From assembly GCA_035249465.1 (NCBI GenBank), contig DATFGL010000184.1, positions 1-16,111 on the forward strand: a stretch of 16,111 nucleotides of DNA, in the 5' to 3' direction. Shown piece by piece: positions 14,756-16,111 of the stretch. Position numbers and translations under genes: made by a program. Position 1 is the first letter of the stretch. Every line of letters starts with the position of its first letter. The DNA is from 66-474 sp035249465 (GTDB taxonomy: Bacteria > Pseudomonadota > Gammaproteobacteria > Xanthomonadales > Rhodanobacteraceae). The notes under the pieces are model-generated. The model worked only from the letters and a program-made list of their open reading frames with translations. It did not search any database and was not told the DNA's origin.

Positions 14756-15419
14756 ATTCCATGTCGGCCGTGAAGGCACCCAGTGCGGCCATCCGGCGAC
14801 GGGCCGCAGCCAGGCCGTGGCCGGTCACGTCCTCCAGCAGGAAGCGTCCGAACGCCGACTGGTTGAAGGCTTTCCCGAACCGCCTCGCCAGCCACCACAG
14901 CACCGGGATCGCCAATACACCAAATGCGACGCACGCTACCAGCCACGCAGCGCCCCACTCATACAGGTCGACGCCGAAAACACCCCACATCAGGACAATC
15001 GCCACCGGCACCCACGCCAAGCAGGCGAACAGCAATTCGAACTGCACCGTACGCAGGCGCATGACGTACAAACGTTCCAACTGTTGCTGAATCATCACCA
15101 CGTTCGCGCCAAGGTCCAACCGCACCATCATGACCAGTTGGCGCACGCTGCTTGCGAACAGCGCGACACACAGCGGAACCAACAGCAACGCCGGGATCAG
15201 GAAGCGCCATTGATCGTGCTGTGCCATGAACGCGGCGAGCAACGCCAGCATCAGGGCATTGCTGAAAGCCTCGAAGCAGATCATGCCCCACGCCAGTCGC
15301 AAGGGCTTGGCGGCGCGGACTTTGCGCGTATCCATCCACGACGCCTCGCACTCGGTTCGGAGCGCGCCCAGTTGGGACGACAGCTCTTGCCAGGCTTGCT
15401 TCATCTCATCGAGTTCCAT
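14754..15419 (-). CDS. Four-TM membrane protein paired with an ECF sigma factor
   Basis: The product is 221 aa. A short cytoplasmic N terminus (MELDEMKQAWQELSSQLGAL) is followed by TM helices at about 44-65, 72-92, 127-149 and 156-178. A cytoplasmic loop with heptad-like spacing (about 100-125) separates the two helical pairs, and a 40-residue tail follows. Its ATG (15417-15419) overlaps the end of the sigma-factor gene by 14 nt, so the two are almost certainly co-transcribed and translationally coupled. The position suggests a membrane anti-sigma or regulatory partner, but no recognised anti-sigma motif (for example a HxxxCxxC zinc motif) is present, so this is inference from context. Confidence 0.82.
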   Translation of the reverse strand: MELDEMKQAWQELSSQLGALRTECEASWMDTRKVRAAKPLRLAWGMICFEAFSNALMLALLAAFMAQHDQWRFLIPALLLVPLCVALFASSVRQLVMMVRLDLGANVVMIQQQLERLYVMRLRTVQFELLFACLAWVPVAIVLMWGVFGVDLYEWGAAWLVACVAFGVLAIPVLWWLARRFGKAFNQSAFGRFLLEDVTGHGLAAARRRMAALGAFTADME

Positions 15420-15960
15420 TTTTTACTCCTTCGGTTTGTGGCGCGGCCATTTGCCCGCGCAGCTTGTTCTTGATCCGGTTGAGCTTGGTGGCCACGTTGG
15501 TTTCACTGATGCCGAGCACGTCGGCAATCTCGGCGTAGCTGCGGTCTTCCAGACACAGCAGTACCAGCGCGCGGTTCAGCGCATCGAGCTGTTCGACGAA
15601 CGCATGCAGCGCGATCAGGCGTTGGTCACGCTCCATGGCTTCGTACGGCGTAACACCCGGATCGGCGACGCTGTCGAGATGCATGACCTCGAGAGGTTCG
15701 AGGCGTCCAGCACTTGAGCGCCTTGCACTACGCGCGGTCGAGATCGCCACGTTCAGCGCGACCCGGTACATCCATGTAGAGAACTTCGCACGGCCCGGAT
15801 CGAACCCGGCGAAAGAGCGCCACAGTTGTACGGCGATGTCCTGCACCAGGTCGTCGCGTTCATGCGCGTCGCGCGCATACACCCGCGCGACCTTGAACAC
15901 GATCCGCTGGTGCTCGTGCAACAAGGTTTCGAATCGCCGCCGTCGTTCCCTATCCTCCAT
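15406..15960 (-). CDS. ECF-family RNA polymerase sigma factor
   Basis: The product is 184 aa, normal for extracytoplasmic-function sigma factors. Region 2 spans about residues 12-81 (LLHEHQRIVFKVARVYARDA, then DDLVQDIAVQLW, then FSTWMYRVALNVAI) and contacts core polymerase and the -10 element. Region 4 spans about 112-168 (ALNRALVLLCLEDRSYAEIA, then LGISETNVATKLNRIKNKLR), a helix-turn-helix for the -35 element. The ATG at 15958-15960 begins MEDRERRRRFETLL directly before region 2; an in-frame extension to 16101 has an Arg/Ala-rich composition and is not expected. It overlaps the four-TM gene downstream. The regulon is unknown; it could include the neighbouring peptidase genes, but no shared promoter motif was found here to show that. 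Confidence 0.92.
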   Translation of the reverse strand: MEDRERRRRFETLLHEHQRIVFKVARVYARDAHERDDLVQDIAVQLWRSFAGFDPGRAKFSTWMYRVALNVAISTARSARRSSAGRLEPLEVMHLDSVADPGVTPYEAMERDQRLIALHAFVEQLDALNRALVLLCLEDRSYAEIADVLGISETNVATKLNRIKNKLRGQMAAPQTEGVKNGTR

Positions 15961-16075
15961 CGTTCCGCATTCCCCGTCCGTTTCCCCATGATTCGCCGCG
16001 GCGCGTAAAAAATCACGCCTTGCCGGCGCGCGCGGCGCCCATCGCCTACAATTGTCGCCGCCCTGGGGAATCGTT

Positions 16076-16111
16076 GTGACCGCACCCGCCCTCCACATCA
16101 AGCGCTACCTG
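16076..16111 (+). CDS. Start of an unidentified gene (cut by window edge)
   Basis: A GTG at 16076 opens 12 codons, VTAPALHIKRYL, that stay open to the edge. GGGGA lies about 7 nt upstream, and TACAAT at 16047-16052 could be a -10 box (5 of 6). The gene would be divergent from the sigma factor. The peptide is too short to identify. Confidence 0.4.
   Translation, partial: MTAPALHIKRYL

Noticed and set aside
1..16111. CRISPR array, tRNA/rRNA genes, insertion sequences or prophage genes
   Set aside because: No regularly spaced direct repeats, cloverleaf-plus-CCA patterns, transposase or integrase motifs were seen.

Overview
The window is high-GC DNA from a gammaproteobacterium. The leuS-lptE-holA order and the LeuRS sequence (CxxC pairs in the connective region, KMSKS context) point to the Xanthomonadales (Lysobacterales), most likely a Rhodanobacteraceae-type genome; this is inference from memory of the families, not a search. 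No tRNA, rRNA, CRISPR array, transposase or phage gene was seen.

Layout. (1) Positions 1-3941, minus strand: leuS (leucyl-tRNA synthetase), lptE (outer-membrane LPS translocon lipoprotein) and the first 36 codons of holA (DNA polymerase III delta). The leuS-lptE gap holds a cluster of GC-rich stem-loops. The lptE-holA gap (113-384) is one large folded element: a 27-bp closing stem and two inner hairpins arranged as a three-way junction, running from the lptE stop codon almost to the holA GTG start and covering its likely ribosome-binding site. (2) 3942-4252: a divergent intergenic region with a perfect 11-bp hairpin and candidate promoters. (3) 4253-9286, plus strand: a secreted metal-dependent amidohydrolase, a CnoX-type thioredoxin-TPR protein, a small two-TM protein resembling a K+-channel pore with an atypical filter, and a membrane-anchored kinase-like/formylglycine-enzyme-like fusion whose kinase domain has lost its catalytic Asp. 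(4) 9301-14755, plus strand: three tandem paralogous S10 serine carboxypeptidase genes with a period of about 1.82 kb. Each has its own conserved upstream 30-bp dyad and its own nearly identical rho-independent terminator. (5) 14754-15960, minus strand: an ECF sigma factor overlapping a four-TM membrane protein gene, convergent with the third peptidase. (6) The right edge holds the first codons of a divergent unidentified gene.

How the genes fit together: leuS/lptE/holA are housekeeping genes. The amidohydrolase and the three S10 enzymes all carry signal peptides and probably act on peptides in the periplasm or outside the cell. The three peptidase units look like a tandem triplication with later partial recombination: copy 2 resembles copy 3 at its 5' end and copy 1 at its 3' end. 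The most unusual structures are the lptE-holA RNA-like element, the conserved dyad upstream of each peptidase, and the pseudokinase-FGE fusion.
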